From Mastigias papua (taxonomy: Eukaryota > Cnidaria > Scyphozoa > Rhizostomeae > Mastigiidae), in contig OZ025277.1 of NCBI GenBank assembly GCA_964019165.1, forward strand, positions 11,725,534-11,789,533: a stretch of DNA of 64,000 bases, written 5' to 3'. Positions 42,811 to 56,488 of the stretch are shown one piece after another. A model generated the notes under the pieces. That model saw only the letters and a list, made by a program, of their open reading frames with translations. It did not search any database and was not told the DNA's origin. Position 1 is the first letter of the stretch, and each line of letters begins with the position of its first letter. A program made the position numbers and the translations under genes.

Positions 42811-43174
42811 CACGTTCTTTTTTTAAGAAACTTGACTCAAAGCCTAGCAATAGAAGTTTCTTAATTTTTATCCACATTCTAGATCTATAAGTTACTTAAA
42901 AGGTTTTCAATGTAATGACAAAATTTTAGTGAAAACGAAAAGAGCACACAAAACACTGTCTTTTTTAGTGCACCATAAGGCTTAGAAGATAAAACATACA
43001 GTAGTGGAAATGTGTTAATTTCGTGGAGGAGAAAAGGGGTTTCTGAAACTGAAAGATGGTACAGAAAGTTGTAAATTTTCTTTACTCTTTCCTTGTAGTT
43101 CTAAAAGTGTCTTAAATTTCAGGGTGTCTAGCACTAGGTGTTTATAAGGCTGTTTTTATAAAAAAAAGTCGTGC
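42811..43174. mobile_element. 'GAAACTT' MITE, inverted copy without insert
   Basis: The left end CACGTTCTTTTTTTAAG and the reversed right end TGCACGACTTTTTTTTATAA fit the family. The right half (CTTTCCTTGTAGTTCTAAAA) is the reverse of the left half of 41547-42438. It serves as the empty counterpart of the nested insertion. Confidence 0.65.
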
Positions 43175-44690
43175 AGCAGTCCAGATTTCTCGTAATCAGC
43201 CATTTTGAATAGCTAATTTAATTTTCTTTGGGGGATTATTAATTTCAAAAGGGCAGCAGTGATATTTGTTTAGCGTTTGCATACACTGTAAAATAAACGC
43301 CTCTTTGTAGCTAGATAAATCCAGGCAGTTTTCCTACATAGTTTCGTGGATTGAAAGAATCAAAGTTTGTCAAGTCTTCTATCGTTATAAAACGACCATT
43401 TCTATTGAAATTCAGCCTACTCGTCCGCTTTTGTAAGACTTGTTTGACGTATAGATAAACTGAGCAGCTTGTCGTGTATTTGATTGTAATGAAAACAAAT
43501 CTAAAATAATTACGTTTATTGATAACTTATCTTACAGCTTGCCTGAAGTAAACAAGTTTTCAGCCTTCAGCTGCATCTTGTGACACAACTTGATTATTGA
43601 TTCTCGATAAGGCCTACGTTCTTTCCTGTTTGGCAGTCGATTTCCTAGTGGCATATGTTTGCAGATCTAGCCAATATTATTGAAGATACAGGCTATAGTG
43701 TCATTTAGATCAACCTTGTTTAGAGTCTTGGAGTGCATCTATACATACATACAAACAATTGTAGTTGATAATGCAGGCTTTATACAGTAGATGTGCCTTC
43801 GCCACAATACAGTAGATGTGGACGTGCAAATAAAAGTTCATAAAAGATTTCTTGATAAAATAAACTGAGGTTACGATAAAATTGTAAGATTTTTGTAAAG
43901 TGAAAGCATCTAAGAAGTAAAAACGCATTGTCCTTGTTGTCAGTAATTGCAGCTTCCATCTGAAAACTTGTCCCCGTCATGGTCCTTTCTTCAACTTCAG
44001 TTTTCTTTAGAGGTGTTACTCTTCATACAGGGGCGTCGAAACCGGGGGGGGCGGAGGGACACACTTAACCTGAGGGTGGGGGGAGGAGGGATACACTTCT
44101 GAGCACAGCCAATTAGGCCCGCCGTAGCCAGGGGGATTTTGTTAGTGGACACAGGTAGTACGAGCATGGCAATTAACACTCCCCTAAGCGGTGCACGCAG
44201 GGTTGAGAGAGGGTTCAGAGCTTTGTTTAGTGACATTGGAGGACCGAGCAGGGTTGGGTCCGACGCAATAGAAATTGTTGTAAGTTTTACCCTATAGATT
44301 GGCTAAAAACCTAACTTCGAGACTAAAAGTTAGCTGATTTGTATGATTTCCAGGCGTGGATCAATGAGAATTTACAATTGAATGTAAAATAGAGAGGAAA
44401 ACATTTCGTGGAGAATGGTTCTAGCTTAAGTTCAGTGGCACCATGCCTGATGGATGAAGAACCGAGCAATCTCGGCAGCATAATCAGGTCATGTCTTCTC
44501 GACAAAGTGAACAGACAAATCACCAAAGTGAAGTCATTGCTTGATTTCATTGAGCAAAAAATATGTAAAGTGTTATTTTTTATTGGAGTCTTGATTTCAT
44601 ATGAGAGATAGGATAGCCTATAGTCTCTGGTTTCCTTCTCTGAGGGACGGAGGGGAACTCAGTTCTCCCCAAAGCGAACATTTTATGAAA
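43175..44690. other. No gene recognised
   Basis: Short open frames at 43710-43980 and 44408-44611 have no recognisable domain. A hAT-like terminus CAGGGGCGTCGAAACC stands alone at 44031 with G-rich sequence behind it. Confidence 0.35.
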
Positions 44691-44692
44691 GC

Positions 44693-44874
44693 AGCATACC
44701 CGTCCAATGTTTGAGAGCCATGTCTGGTCTATTTTCTCCAAACCTAATTGACCAATCATTATGCAAGATAGGCCTAATCTTAGCATGTATGGTCAGAATC
44801 CTGTATGATGATTGGTCAATTAGGTTAGGAGAAAATAGATTTGATACGGTTATCGAACATTTGGCGACTATGCT
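44693..44874. mobile_element. 182-bp fold-back MITE with 9-bp duplication, copy 2
   Basis: TATGAAAGC on the left (44684-44692) and TATGAAAGT on the right (44875-44883) are the duplications. The arms start AGCATACCCGTCC and (reversed) AGCATAGTCGCC, and share AACCTAATTGACCAATCAT. Same family as 38301-38483. Confidence 0.82.
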
Positions 44875-45784
44875 TATGAAAGTGGGTGATGGCAAGCAAG
44901 TACGAATAAAAAATTCGAGATTAAATGAGCCAATCTATGGCGTGCTTTCTACGTGCTGCTATGATACTTGTTGTGGCAATCTGTTTGCAAACGAGCCTAA
45001 TCTGACAAGTGCAAAAACGCAGTAAGTATAAAATAGTATACTTGGCTGGGTGGCACTGGAGCAGGTTTAAAAACTCTGGGAGGCTTGCCCCTCTTTGGCT
45101 ACAGGCTTGTGGCGGGTATCTAGCTGGGTGGCCTCGCAGCCCCCAGAGGTGTTCAAAATGCATTTGATGGCACAATTGGGGTTGGATTCTGACAAATGAT
45201 GCAGAATGATGTAAAAAGTGTTCACGTTCTCTACTTCTAAAGGGGCACCGACTCTTTGGCAGTCTACTTACTAGGTAGGGTGTGGGGAGTGCGACATCCC
45301 CAATTTCAAATAAGCTATCGGTACGTTTTTGGCTCGTTGGTAAAAGTTGGCTTAACGACCATGGCTTGTCGATACTTATGGGGCCTGGTTCAGACCTTTC
45401 GATGAATTTCTTTTGCTACACCCTGCACTCAAAAGTCCTTCGGGCACAACACCACCAGCGAGCAGTGTGTGGCTGGTCTCTGTGCATACAGCGCGAAGAG
45501 GGTGCAGCCTCCATTGTAAGCTATTCTCAACCTGGCTTTTTGTGAAGAATAACCGTTATACATCCTTACAACTGCAATCCAATGTTTATTATTAATGTGT
45601 ATTTTACAAGAGCATAATGTATTCATGTATACGGGACACTGTTAAATATGACCAATTTAGAGTAACCTTGCGTTGTTCTTAAATCATCCCTGAGCTATAC
45701 TAGGATGCATATATTGCAGTTGCATTGAGAAGGAAAGTCTCAAAGCAAATACAAGCAGATAGCTACAATGCAAACCTTTTTTTA

Positions 45785-46105
45785 AAATAATACCTAATTT
45801 TTCACCAAGCAATTATTCTTAAACTTAAGCGATTTAGGACATTAATTCTCGTAACGACTATAGCCCTATAATAAAGTGTGTAAATGACATTCCCTGAAGA
45901 GTTACTCAGTCGCATATAGTGTAATGAGTTCCAGACATGATATGTGAACCTTACTCTTGCTATATTCCCTAAAAAAACTCAAATCAGCAAAATAACTAAA
46001 CTTTGACGAGGCTTGAGCCTTGCATTATTCTTAAGTTATTCTTAAATTTCAGAGAATTTGAGCCACGATTTTCTTATAGACTATATTCTTATTAAAAGTA
46101 TGTAA
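45785..46105. mobile_element. 'ATTCTTAAG' MITE, copy 3
   Basis: Collinear with copy 2 through CATTCCCTGAAGAG and GAGCCTTGCATTATTCTTAA to GACTATATTCTTATTAAAA. Confidence 0.6.
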
Positions 46106-48510
46106 TTAGTATCGAGAAGATTTACGTTTTGCTTGGCGTGAACGAATGAGTTTAGTTGCATGCTTGTTTATGGGAAACGCACAAGACTAACAAATGGATA
46201 CTAATACGTTTTTTGATTAGTTTCGTTAGGAGGATCCTGGATCATTTACTGTTCTGTGCTCGAGTCAAATGGCACTGGATTGCTATCCTTTGTTTCTCTT
46301 CACAAGACCAAGGCATATTTCGTGTGAGCAGGCTTGCGTGTGAGAGGTGTCAAATGAGTTAGAAATCAAAATTTTTATGAGGTTCAGTCTGACTTTGATA
46401 TAGAATTTCTATTCTACTTTATGGCAATCCTAAACGCCGATACCCAAACAAACACCGTGCATTGCCTTTTAGTTAGAAGAAATGCGCGTTCATGACACTT
46501 TGGCATTCGAATTTAGTTGCTGAAAGTAAGTTCTACATACTGTTAATTTTCCAAAACACAAATGAATTCTACGCATAATTTCAAATGATTAGAACGTGAA
46601 GAAACATACACATATACTGTCTTTTCAGGTTGGTGGTTTTAAGGGAAGAAGCAATGCTCTGCAGGAAATGCTGCACAGAAGATATCACATGAACTGAATA
46701 CCTTGTATATGATAAAGCTCTTGTTGTGCAAGAAATTAACTAATTGTTAAGCTTTAGGTCCAAAATGAAGTCAAACTGTAATCTTTGTCTCCTATAAACA
46801 ATAAGAACCCTGAATAATCAATTTTTGCGTCAGAGTAACAGTTACCCTCGAATGGCACAATCAATAAACTTCAAAGGGACACTGCGTGGTGCTGCTTTAA
46901 AGTGCATGTGAAATTGCGAAAGATATGAGCTGTTACAACTGATTTTCATCCAAAGCCGTTCGATCATTTCCCTGTACGAATACTGTACATTGTATCAAAG
47001 CACTTTCCAACGTACTTCTAAGTACATAATGCTGCGGTGTAACGCCCGTAACACTATTGGATTAATTTTAACCTGTTTTCAAATCCGAATTTTATTTTCG
47101 ATATCGATCAGCGTCGAAATCTTACTTTTCGACTAAAAACTGTTCTCTAGATATCTGATTAGCACGACCAAGTTGAAAGCAGAATTACACATTAGCGTTT
47201 CCCAATGCAAAGTAAATCGCTTTCAAGCACAATGCCCGAAATAAGCATGCTTTCACAGGAAAAACATCTTCTTGGACGGAGCATTGCAAATTTGTATTAA
47301 GAGGTTGAACACATCCCTCTTATTAACCTGTACTTGTAGAACTTTCAAAGTAGTATTAGCTACAATGGTAGAAAAGAGAACTGTTTAATTACCTAGACAA
47401 TATCTTTCCTCCAAAGGTAACTCTATTATATTCCATACTATAACAATGGAAATAAAACGCTATTTTTTCGCTGAGCTGCCAGAGACCTGCTTACTTTTGC
47501 TTGTAATATTATGAATTGGTATGTAGCTAAGAGACTCTCACAGAAAGTACTACTGGCCGTTATATTTTCTTTGTTGCTCAACATAGTTATTATGCTACAA
47601 ATGTAAGCTGAAATTTCTTCTGCACATTAGATAGGATTGCAAAGCCTCTTTCTCTCAGAGCTCAACTAAAGTTCGGTATCGAATGAAAGAATCTAGACTC
47701 ACGAACTCGTCTTCGAGAGCCAGCCAGCTTCCGATAGAAATTATACTAGCTAACAGCATTGATAGAAACAAGCATGATACCCAGCTACCAGCTTGCAGCG
47801 CAATTTGCAGTTATGTAAGTGGTTGAATTAGTTTCTCGATTGTAATGTGAACAGATTGCCTTATATTATCTGAGATATCTCTTTCAAACATACGTCCATG
47901 CATCTAACATACCTGCTACCCTATTCATATAGAGAAAATGAATAAATTCGTTCAAATTACGATTCCTCTTATTCATAGCTATTTCTTAACGATTCACAGT
48001 TACCTTCATCTTCTGGACGACGGCAGCCTATTTCTTCCGAATCTGCGCCGCACTACTAAACGCTCTAAAAAAGTCGAACTCTTTTAAGTGAGGCCAGCTG
48101 CGACGATTAATAAAGACGAGTGGCATGGAAACACACCTAATACTCGATAATATTTAGTTGGCAGTTGGCACCTGTTCCCACGAAGCTTCTTAAATCGCAA
48201 AAAATAAGAGATTTTCATGGAGAGGCGTCTCTCTTTAACACTACCAGGTAATGTTTGAAAGCAGGGTGCAATCCACCAGTAAGTGCTAATTACATGGCTT
48301 TCCATTCTAGCTCTGAGCGGCAGAACAGAGTTTAAATTGGGGTTTTTGGCTTGAAATCAAGTGCAATTTGATTTGAGGAATATGACTCGATTTTGGAAAG
48401 AAGCCTTGTGCACTTAATGATGTGTAATTCTGCATCTTAGTAATGAAAAGCCATACTATTAAAATGAAATAAAATACCGTGATACTTAATATATGAGACA
48501 GTATATGACA
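46106..48510. other. No gene recognised
   Basis: About 2.4 kb of AT-rich sequence. I see no convincing exon, RNA gene or bounded transposon here. Confidence 0.35.
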
Positions 48511-48515
48511 ATCAA

Positions 48516-48697
48516 GGCCCATTTCCACTTACATACGCACTTCGCATTTCGGATGTGAACTCATTGTTCCCAACCCGTATGCGAATGTTTTGCGATATGC
48601 GAACGCTTTGCGATGTGCGAACGTTCGGATGTGGACTGCGAACAATAAGTTCGCATGCGAAATGCGAAATCCGAATGTAAGTGGAAATGGGCTTTCA
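48516..48697. mobile_element. 182-bp MITE with AGGCCCATTTCCACTTAC ends
   Basis: The left end AGGCCCATTTCCACTTACAT and the reversed right end AAGCCCATTTCCACTTACAT are inverted repeats, with TCA possibly duplicated outside. The interior repeats GCGAACG/GCGATATGCGAA units. Ends and layout resemble the other GGCCC-type MITEs here. Confidence 0.75.
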
Positions 48698-49826
48698 GAC
48701 AGCAAATTGAAGCGATCTACATTTCAGGTGCTCTCAAGTGGCGTCATCCACGTAAAGGCAATCATTTTGAAACAGATGATTAAGTGAGTATCGCAAGAGT
48801 ATTGAAAATTTTTGGCAGTGGAACCTAGTTACACTGAACAAAATATGAGACAGGAAAATAAAGTCTTGCTAAATTGATTCTAGGCATTCAGGGTGTATTC
48901 GTTTTTTTCAACGATAATTGTCTTAAAATCGAATTATTATCAAAACCCTTTCAGGTGAAACTGTTCTGAGTATGCTTCTTACTTTTCACTACACTTGATT
49001 ACATGTCACTTTCGAATTTAGGTCAAAATCTCTTGCTGCACCGTGCACGAGAACCATTTGGTAAACAAAACAGATAGAGCGCAAACTTTTACTCCACCAC
49101 ATCAGAGGCTTACCTGAATACCAACCATTCCAACTACAGAGTTATCTTTTTTCAATACGTTACACACAAAAATTGCAATTAGGCTTCACATTTTGGCTAT
49201 TGAATTCTCTATAGCATAGTTGTTAATATACCCTGTTTCATCTACTTTGTTTCCAAAAGTCACGTCTTTCTCATCTCATCTCATCTTGCTAATCTATACA
49301 TATTGCTGTGCTATAATCCCGTCCGTTTGTATTGGAAATTTCATAACTAATTTACAGTGTAGCTGAACGGTGTTAGTATAAGCTCGGCTAACATAGTTTG
49401 AGTGTTATGAATAACAAGCTTAGTTGTGACTTGCAATAGTTTTAATTGCACAAATTATCCCGTTTAATATTGAATTTCATTCATCTAATCCAATTGAAGT
49501 TGCGAAACAGTCAGTGCACCCAAATAATTACGTGTTATTGCTTTTATTGGCCGTGTTTCTAAATGAAAATTTGAATACATGGATAGCCTTTATTAGGAGA
49601 AAATACTGTTTAGGCAAGCGTCATAAATTATGGAACAGATCAGGGTAGAAAGGATTCGAAAAATTACAATGAAATTATGTAGCCAGATGCCAGAAAAAAG
49701 AAAAGCTTCCTTGGCTCTAATGTGCCTTCAAATAGATCAGAGAGCAAGGATGAAAATGTCTTAAGATACCACCGAGGAGTGCGTGACTCGTAGACATGTG
49801 TACGTGATCTTTATGATCTTTATAAT

Positions 49827-49900
49827 TTTTGTGATTGATTTTTGTGATTGATTTTTGTGATTGATTTTTGTGATTGATTTTTGTGATTGATTTTTGTGAT
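49827..49900. repeat. 13-bp tandem repeat
   Basis: Nearly six copies of TTTTTGTGATTGA. It produces artefactual Asn/Lys/Ile/Thr-rich frames on the minus strand. Confidence 0.92.
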
Positions 49901-50529
49901 TTGTCTGGTTTGTGAGATTTTTGGTATTTTTGTGACTTTTTGTGGTTGTTTCACAGATGTACGAGATTTTCCAAGTGACGTGCCCCTTCGGATGCCACAA
50001 TTGTAGAGAGTCATGAGAGCTACGAAAGTGACCCTAACGTTAGTCGGTGATGATTGATATTTCCATGTATATTTTACTTTCTAAATGAAGATGAAATGGC
50101 CCATCTTTATAGTACGAAATGATTTGTTGGTCCAGCCATCTTTCCTTCAAAAGGTATGGAGAACCAGTTGAACCCCTTCCTCCCACTCTGGCCGATACTG
50201 TAAAACAGCTTCCTTAAGTATCTTTTTGCTTTCGTTGAATCAAGCTTGTTCTATCCACCTCCTTTGCTTCAAAATGCTGCTAAAAGGATACAGGATATAG
50301 CTTTTGAAGATATAGTAAAGAAATTCAGCAACTGATCCATATGAAGGCATAAACCAGTGAGGATCTGACTCATACTGTAAATGGCAACTGTGGATTTGTA
50401 GCTGTGCAAAATATCGTTATCTACCCATTGACAGTAGGCTACCAAAACTATTATAAAGTAATACGTGTTCTCATGATATATATTGAAATTTAATAACTTT
50501 GGCGTAAAAGTTTACAGTTCTATCTTTTA

Positions 50530-50955
50530 TGATGCGTGTTGCTTTCAAATTATAATCTAAGACCAAAGAATCTGTTATTGTTACCTCCAGCAAAAACAAC
50601 TACCTACGGTAGCGAAAGCCTATCTTTTCGAGCCAGCATCTTATGGAATTCCCTACCAAATGATATAAAAATTGCCGCCTCTGTTTGTTCCTTCAAGAAA
50701 TCTATGAAAACATGGTATGGAGAGAAATGCTTTTGCAAAGTTTGTAGTTAATTGTTGTTAATTTTTTTTATCTTTTTCATGATCATACTTTATAAATAGG
50801 GTAATTATTTCTCTTATTTATTATATAATGTAACGTATTTGTTTTGCTGTGAACGGTTAGTCTTAATTAATTCCTTGGTTAATTAGATCTACCTGCAAAA
50901 ACCAACTTTAAAGAAAGTTATAATAAAATAATAATAATAGTAATAAAATTCTGGT
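50530..50955 (+). pseudogene. LINE 3' fragment (RT C-terminus and tail)
   Basis: The frame 50536-50751 reads YNLRPKN...TTYGSESLSFRAS then ILWNSLPNDIKIA, the usual C-terminal end of CR1/L2-like reverse transcriptases. A stop and about 180 bases of 3' UTR follow, ending in an AATAATAATAG tail near 50930. It is 5'-truncated, as is common for LINE copies. Confidence 0.75.
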
Positions 50956-51279
50956 CCTTAGACAAGGTCACGCTGATTTTAAAGTAAAAATTTGTATCTA
51001 TAAAATTTGTTGCTTTAGGCTCTGGTATGGATATGAATGAGGAATAGGTGTTTGTCAGTCTTGTGTAACATGCAAACAACTGTCGATCAAACATTGCACT
51101 TCTCATTTAGTACTTTTGTTTGTGCATACTTTCCTGTCTCAACAAGAGGAGGTAGAAAGGTTGGTGAATCGAAAGTTAGTCATGAAGGGGCAAAAATTCG
51201 TTGAATGCTGGATAGAACATGTGAAATTATGCTCTAGTTTATAATGAATGTTCCGGGAGAAGATTTATTGGTAGCTGAG

Positions 51280-51660
51280 TTACAGCAAGCTATGTTATTG
51301 TTAGTGCAAATCTACAGCACGTACAATATTTATTGTGCTTTAAACCGCTCTTGCTTATAAGCCACGGAAAATGGGTTTTATAGCGAAATATATATCGCCT
51401 TAGATTACAAGCCGCACCCACAAAAACAAGCTCAGAGGTACTTGCTGAAATGAATGGGATCATCAACATAGTCCAGAAATATTTCTTCCTCATACACTTC
51501 ATTGTCATCCTCGTACTAAAAGTAGAAGAAAAGTATACTTGGGTCGCATTCACATACTTTTGATGGTTTGGCGCCTTGTTGAAGCAATGTACGCCTAAGT
51601 TGCACTCGCTTATAAACAGTTCTTAACTATAAGCCTTATGCAAAACGTGCTAAAATTAAT
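51280..51660. repeat. Decayed element with GCTTATAAGCC motifs
   Basis: GCTTATAAGCC-like motifs occur at 51351 and again near 51608-51635, with internal CCTTAGATTACAAGCCGC. They resemble ends and interior of a pogo/Tc1-like element. The boundaries are unclear. Confidence 0.3.
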
Positions 51661-53860
51661 GAATGTTCAATAAATTATGCAGCATAGTCAGAAGTTATGA
51701 CGAAGAAATATTCCTGCTCAAGCATTGTTAAATTATAATTTATAAATGATTGTACAGGAATATTTTCGTTGGCCATGATTTTATGGCAATGTTGCCACTT
51801 GAATGAGTTACAGCCTGATGACATGTGTTCGTATTGCACAGCAACTCATGGGACCCAAATTGTCGTGGGATTATGCATTATACTTCGGACTCCTTGGCAA
51901 TAGGAGAGCCTTTTAGCTGTCCTTCGATTCACAATTTTCCCAGATATAAAAGCCATGTGGGCAAAGCTGAAATACGCAGAAATACAAGTGTGTATTCTAA
52001 CTGAGGCTTAGAAAAAGAGTTCCGGCTTATCAAACTGCTTCAACAATAGAGATAACGCCTGGGAAACCGTACCGAAATAACGTTCGAAATCGCAAAAGCA
52101 TCTCAGTAGAAAGCGAGAAGTTCTGGCTATTTTCTGGTGTGTGCAAAAAACGTTGGACAAAGTAATCCTATTTTGTATGTAATCTCAGGGTAAAGAAGTT
52201 TGATTTTCAGACCGCAGTCGGGCAGTATCGTCAAAGAAAAAACCTTATAAGGAGCTTTGGTGTTGAGAAACATTTGAAAACATGTTTAGGGCGCTATTTT
52301 TGTGGGTACTTATACTCTGTAAACAGTTGGAAATGCAAGCCCAGTTGGTAGGATTCTCACTTTACACTAAACGCAGAGAGATATCCTTGATTTTTTTGAT
52401 CCTGTATCCATGGGACAAGTGTCAGAAAGATGTTTTCCATAGGAAATTGACTTAAGGAAGCAAATGGTTTGTTATAGACAACAGAGCATAGAGGAGTTCG
52501 AAAATGAAAACAAACTGAACAACCCAATTAATAATATCTTCTGTTAGCATACTGATAAGTGCTATAAGCGATTCCCCAGTATCTTTTTACATTACTTACC
52601 CAAAGGTATACTCACTCTCTAGTAAGACATTGCTTTGCAAGCTGCCCAGCTACAATCTTTTCCAAATTACGCTGTTGGAGCACTTTGCAGATTTCTTGCA
52701 AATTTCTTTGCCTCCCCCCCCCTTCTTCCCAATATAATGTGTAAATTTGCCGTAACTGTGGTATCACATTTAACTTATTCGTTTCTCAGCGCTGCAATGT
52801 CCTGTCCATAAAATTTAAAATTGCTTTTTTGGGGGGATGGGAGAGGGGGAGTTGGCAAAATTCAAGAGATCTATTAGCAATACCTTCCCAACGAATATAT
52901 TGTAATTTAATGACAAAAGTACAGGGTGTTCCAAGTAATTTAGCAACGATTGTAGAGACAGGCCTAGCTCATCTATATCGTCTTCATAAATTAATTAGAG
53001 AAAGCTGAGAATATAAAACTAAACTCAAGAGCTTTTATTGAAAAATTCAAGGGAGCAAAGGTTGATAGATTGATCTCCCCATTTAACTCTTTCTGAAGCT
53101 AACCACCATACTTGAAACTTTTATACAAAAACAAGCAAATTGTGACTTTGAAAAATAATTTTAAATTCTATTGGAATTATTTCAATAAGTCGTTATCTGA
53201 CAAAGAGTGTTCGCACTTCCAGCTGTGTTTAAATCTCCAGTCTCTCTCGAACTGGCAGCCCAACAGGCTATAAAATGCTATTCAACATCAAATCTTCTTA
53301 TTTGAAATATTTCTTTGACAAAGTTAACCGATTGACGTTTCAATAATATGGTTTGCACACTATAGGTACATCGATTCGTACATCTATCACTGTGAAAAGG
53401 ACGTTTTAAATGAATCTTTGCAGGAGTAAAGCAACAATAAAACATAATAATGAAGTATTTTGTATCTCTGGCATATTTTTAGAGGGTACACACCAAAGCT
53501 ACCATCCGATGCACATTTCATTCCAACGTTATTAAATATCTCCAAGTGGGCAGGCACCAGACATGTAAGGTATAAGCTAGGATCATTTGAAAGTGAAATG
53601 GTAATGAATGGGCAACTGAGAGAATCTAAGGACCAAAGCAAAGAAATAATTAATAACTCAAACATTAATATACCTACATATTGATACTTATTAAACTTTG
53701 ATAGCTCTAAAACTCGCTGTTTGTTTAATGTGTCCAAATAATTACAGAGGCCTTTCAGACAAACCTTAGTATTTTGTAATTTGCATGTTTCACTTCTAAT
53801 GTTCCTTGACAAGTTTACATCTTACATTCCAGATATGACGCAAACTGATAATATTTGATG
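51661..53860. other. No gene recognised
   Basis: Open frames overlap on both strands at 53387-53812 but look like chance. Poly-C and poly-G runs near 52715 and 52830 are the only notable features. Confidence 0.35.
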
Positions 53861-53861
53861 C

Positions 53862-54060
53862 TTAGTACCATTTAACAAAACCTTTTGCCTTCGATTTTGT
53901 TATTCCCATGTCTATCATAACTTTCAATGCATTTTTGTGAACAGTACCAAGTGATCCGATTATGACCGCATCACAAATAATATGAGACTGTAAAGAGGCA
54001 TATTGACAAGTTGAAGCATCTGATTGGTTAAGATTTAGTGTAAACAAATCCGCTGATTGG
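53862..54060 (-). pseudogene. Possible retroelement protein C-terminal fragment
   Basis: The 61-codon frame reads ...IICDAVIIGSLGTVHKNA then LKVMIDMGITKSKAKGFVKW. The 'VVGSLGTV...MGI.K.KAKGL.KW' pattern recurs near the ends of retroelement reverse-transcriptase proteins in invertebrate genomes, as far as I recall. No RT core accompanies it here. Confidence 0.4.
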
Positions 54061-55970
54061 TGTAGAATAAAATGTGTCCCTGTGCACTTACTTGCCTACC
54101 TGCGCACTATTTTTATTTACCTACTTGCCTATTGATGTAATTAAACTTGAACTGATGTATTTAAATACCCAATGCTCTTAAGGAGCTGATGGAGCAACTG
54201 AGAGATACGATATGTTTAGGAAATTAATTGCTTTTAGCTCAAAATCTAAAGGAAGATCACCCATAGGAACTACAGGACAAAATATAGCAGCTTTGGGGAA
54301 ATGCCACCTATGTTCACACACAATTACTTGCAATCCAGCCAATCACATCAATGGAAAACAACACGATCTGAGTGTGCTGCTTATCAGCCTTGATTTGCTT
54401 CTTAACTTTCTGGCTTTGTGTAGCTATTTCAGCTTCTTAATGTTAATGAGGCTGATGCAAAATTTAAATTTTTTCTTGTGCTACTGCAAACTTCCATTTT
54501 TATCCGGCATATTCACCAAGAAAGAACTATTGAAGAGTTCTCCATATTGTTAGAGTTAACACATATGTTCCTAAAACCAGGCCATCTTTGTATATTATCA
54601 CCACTGTGCCTTTGGACCCGCAGACTTTCTTTCTGGTCCAATAAAAAGCAAATTATGGGGTTTCGCCCTACTAGCTATGGTCCAACCTCGAAAGTTATTT
54701 ATGCAGTCACAAGTTAATTTGTCGGTGGACTGGCCACAAGGACAAGGGCTTATGGGATACAACTGGAGTTAGCAGCAAACAAGATGGGGCCTTTATATGC
54801 ACCTGGCCTACTAGAATGATTTCCGTAAAAGATGCCGTCTTAACGTATGCAGTATGTCCAGGTCTGTAAAGAAGTTGAATGCTAAGTGTAGTTCCTTATC
54901 AAAGTTGAATCTAAAAGTGGTTATTCAAACAGCTGATTAAATATGTGTTTGAAATATTTGATTTGATCAAAGATTTTGCTACAATCATATTGAATCGACA
55001 CAACAAACCTATTTATACATTTGATTTCAACACTGCTTGATTCAACATCAGCAGCTTGTACATTAGATATCTTTCAAAATTGACTTTGTTTTAGTACTAA
55101 TTCAGTTCCTTTCTGCGGCTAGTGTAAGGAGAAGTTGTATTTGCAGCTACTGGCAGATGGTCAGTGGATTGGCTTGTAGAAAAAACGATTACGCAAAGCA
55201 CTTTAAGACAGGAAATTAATACGACCGATAAAGCACACTCTTGATAGGCAAAATGCTGGACCAAAAGTAAAATACAGAGGTACGTAAGAGGAGCACAGAA
55301 CCCCTGAATAGCAGGTTCTTTTTTAGCATACAAACTGGAGGGGACCCCAATGTCTCAACTTTGACCCCAGAGGTTTTTGATTCCAGAGGTTTTTGACCCC
55401 AGAGGCTTTTGACCCCAGAAAAATATCCCTTTTTGTATAGGATCTCAGCTATGTTGTCAAACAACTACTGCTGTCATGGTGTTGCAATGAATGGGGCCTC
55501 TCGAGTTTCATCGGCAAAAGAATGTAACGTTTTTACACAGCATTAGGAAACTGTGTTATACACGGACAGTACGCTATTGTAACAATTACAAAACTAGAGG
55601 CTTCATCTCCAAACTTTTTTACGTCAAACCTTGACATTTATGAACATTGTTTCTATACATCCCATTTATTAACCTTATCTAAAACTAGGCTTTTACTTCA
55701 CAAAGGCCTAGCTGTGAATGAACCAGTCTTGATATTTGCCTGGAATTAATTATATGTCCTTAGCTTGTTGTCCTAGTATCACATCCCTTTTTGGGAGTTT
55801 GCCCCCCAGTAAAAATATGTTTAAATAGGCTATGCTGAATAGTGGTATATAATCTGTAGTGTCTCCGTGTACGCAGTATTAATCAGTCCAGAATGCTGAC
55901 GAAAAATAAAACAACCACATATTGCGCACTCAGTGTACTCAATAGTTATCTTAGAAACAATAAACATAAA
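54061..55970. other. No gene recognised
   Basis: Overlapping short frames at 54212-54717 show no domain. 55372-55425 has three imperfect TTTTGACCCCAGAGG units. Confidence 0.35.
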
Positions 55971-55974
55971 AGAA

Positions 55975-56488
55975 CAGTGTGCCCAGATCTCAATTTGGAA
56001 ATTATGCCAAAATTGTCCTAAAAATATTCCAGATTTTCCAAAATCATGCTAGTTTTCAAATCGAGGTTCTATTGTTTCAAAGAGAGGTTCGGGCATGTGC
56101 AGAGCACTGGTGCAGAGAGGTTCGGGCAGGCACACGTCAGTGGCACACACACGTGGGCATTGTACAATAACAAGACCTTAGAAACCCAGACTCCAACCCC
56201 AAACATGACTCTGACCCTAGGTTATCTTATTTTGACAACATTGGCTTATCACTTAGATGACAGTGGTACCAATGGATGATGCCAGTCTGCTTTCTTCATC
56301 GTACTCAAATTGACTAAAACAGCCGGGTTTCTTTGCAACATGCACTTATGCGAACTTTTAACGGAAACATTACCTTTGATGAAATAGAGATAAATTATGC
56401 TAGAATTATGCTAGATTTTATGCTAAATGGTGATTTTTGGTCAAATTTATGCTAAAAGCATTATATTATGCTTGGTCTGGTCACACAG
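55975..56488. mobile_element. 514-bp hAT-type non-autonomous element
   Basis: Left end CAGTGTGCCCAGA; right end reversed CTGTGTGACCAGA. TAAAAGAA and TGAAAGAA flank the two sides (7 of 8 match). The right part repeats ATTATGCTAGA/TTTATGCTAAA several times, like subterminal binding sites of hAT elements. Confidence 0.65.

Noticed and set aside
49761..50014. Asn/Lys/Ile-rich frames suggesting a low-complexity protein
   Set aside because: They come from the 13-bp tandem repeat TTTTTGTGATTGA.
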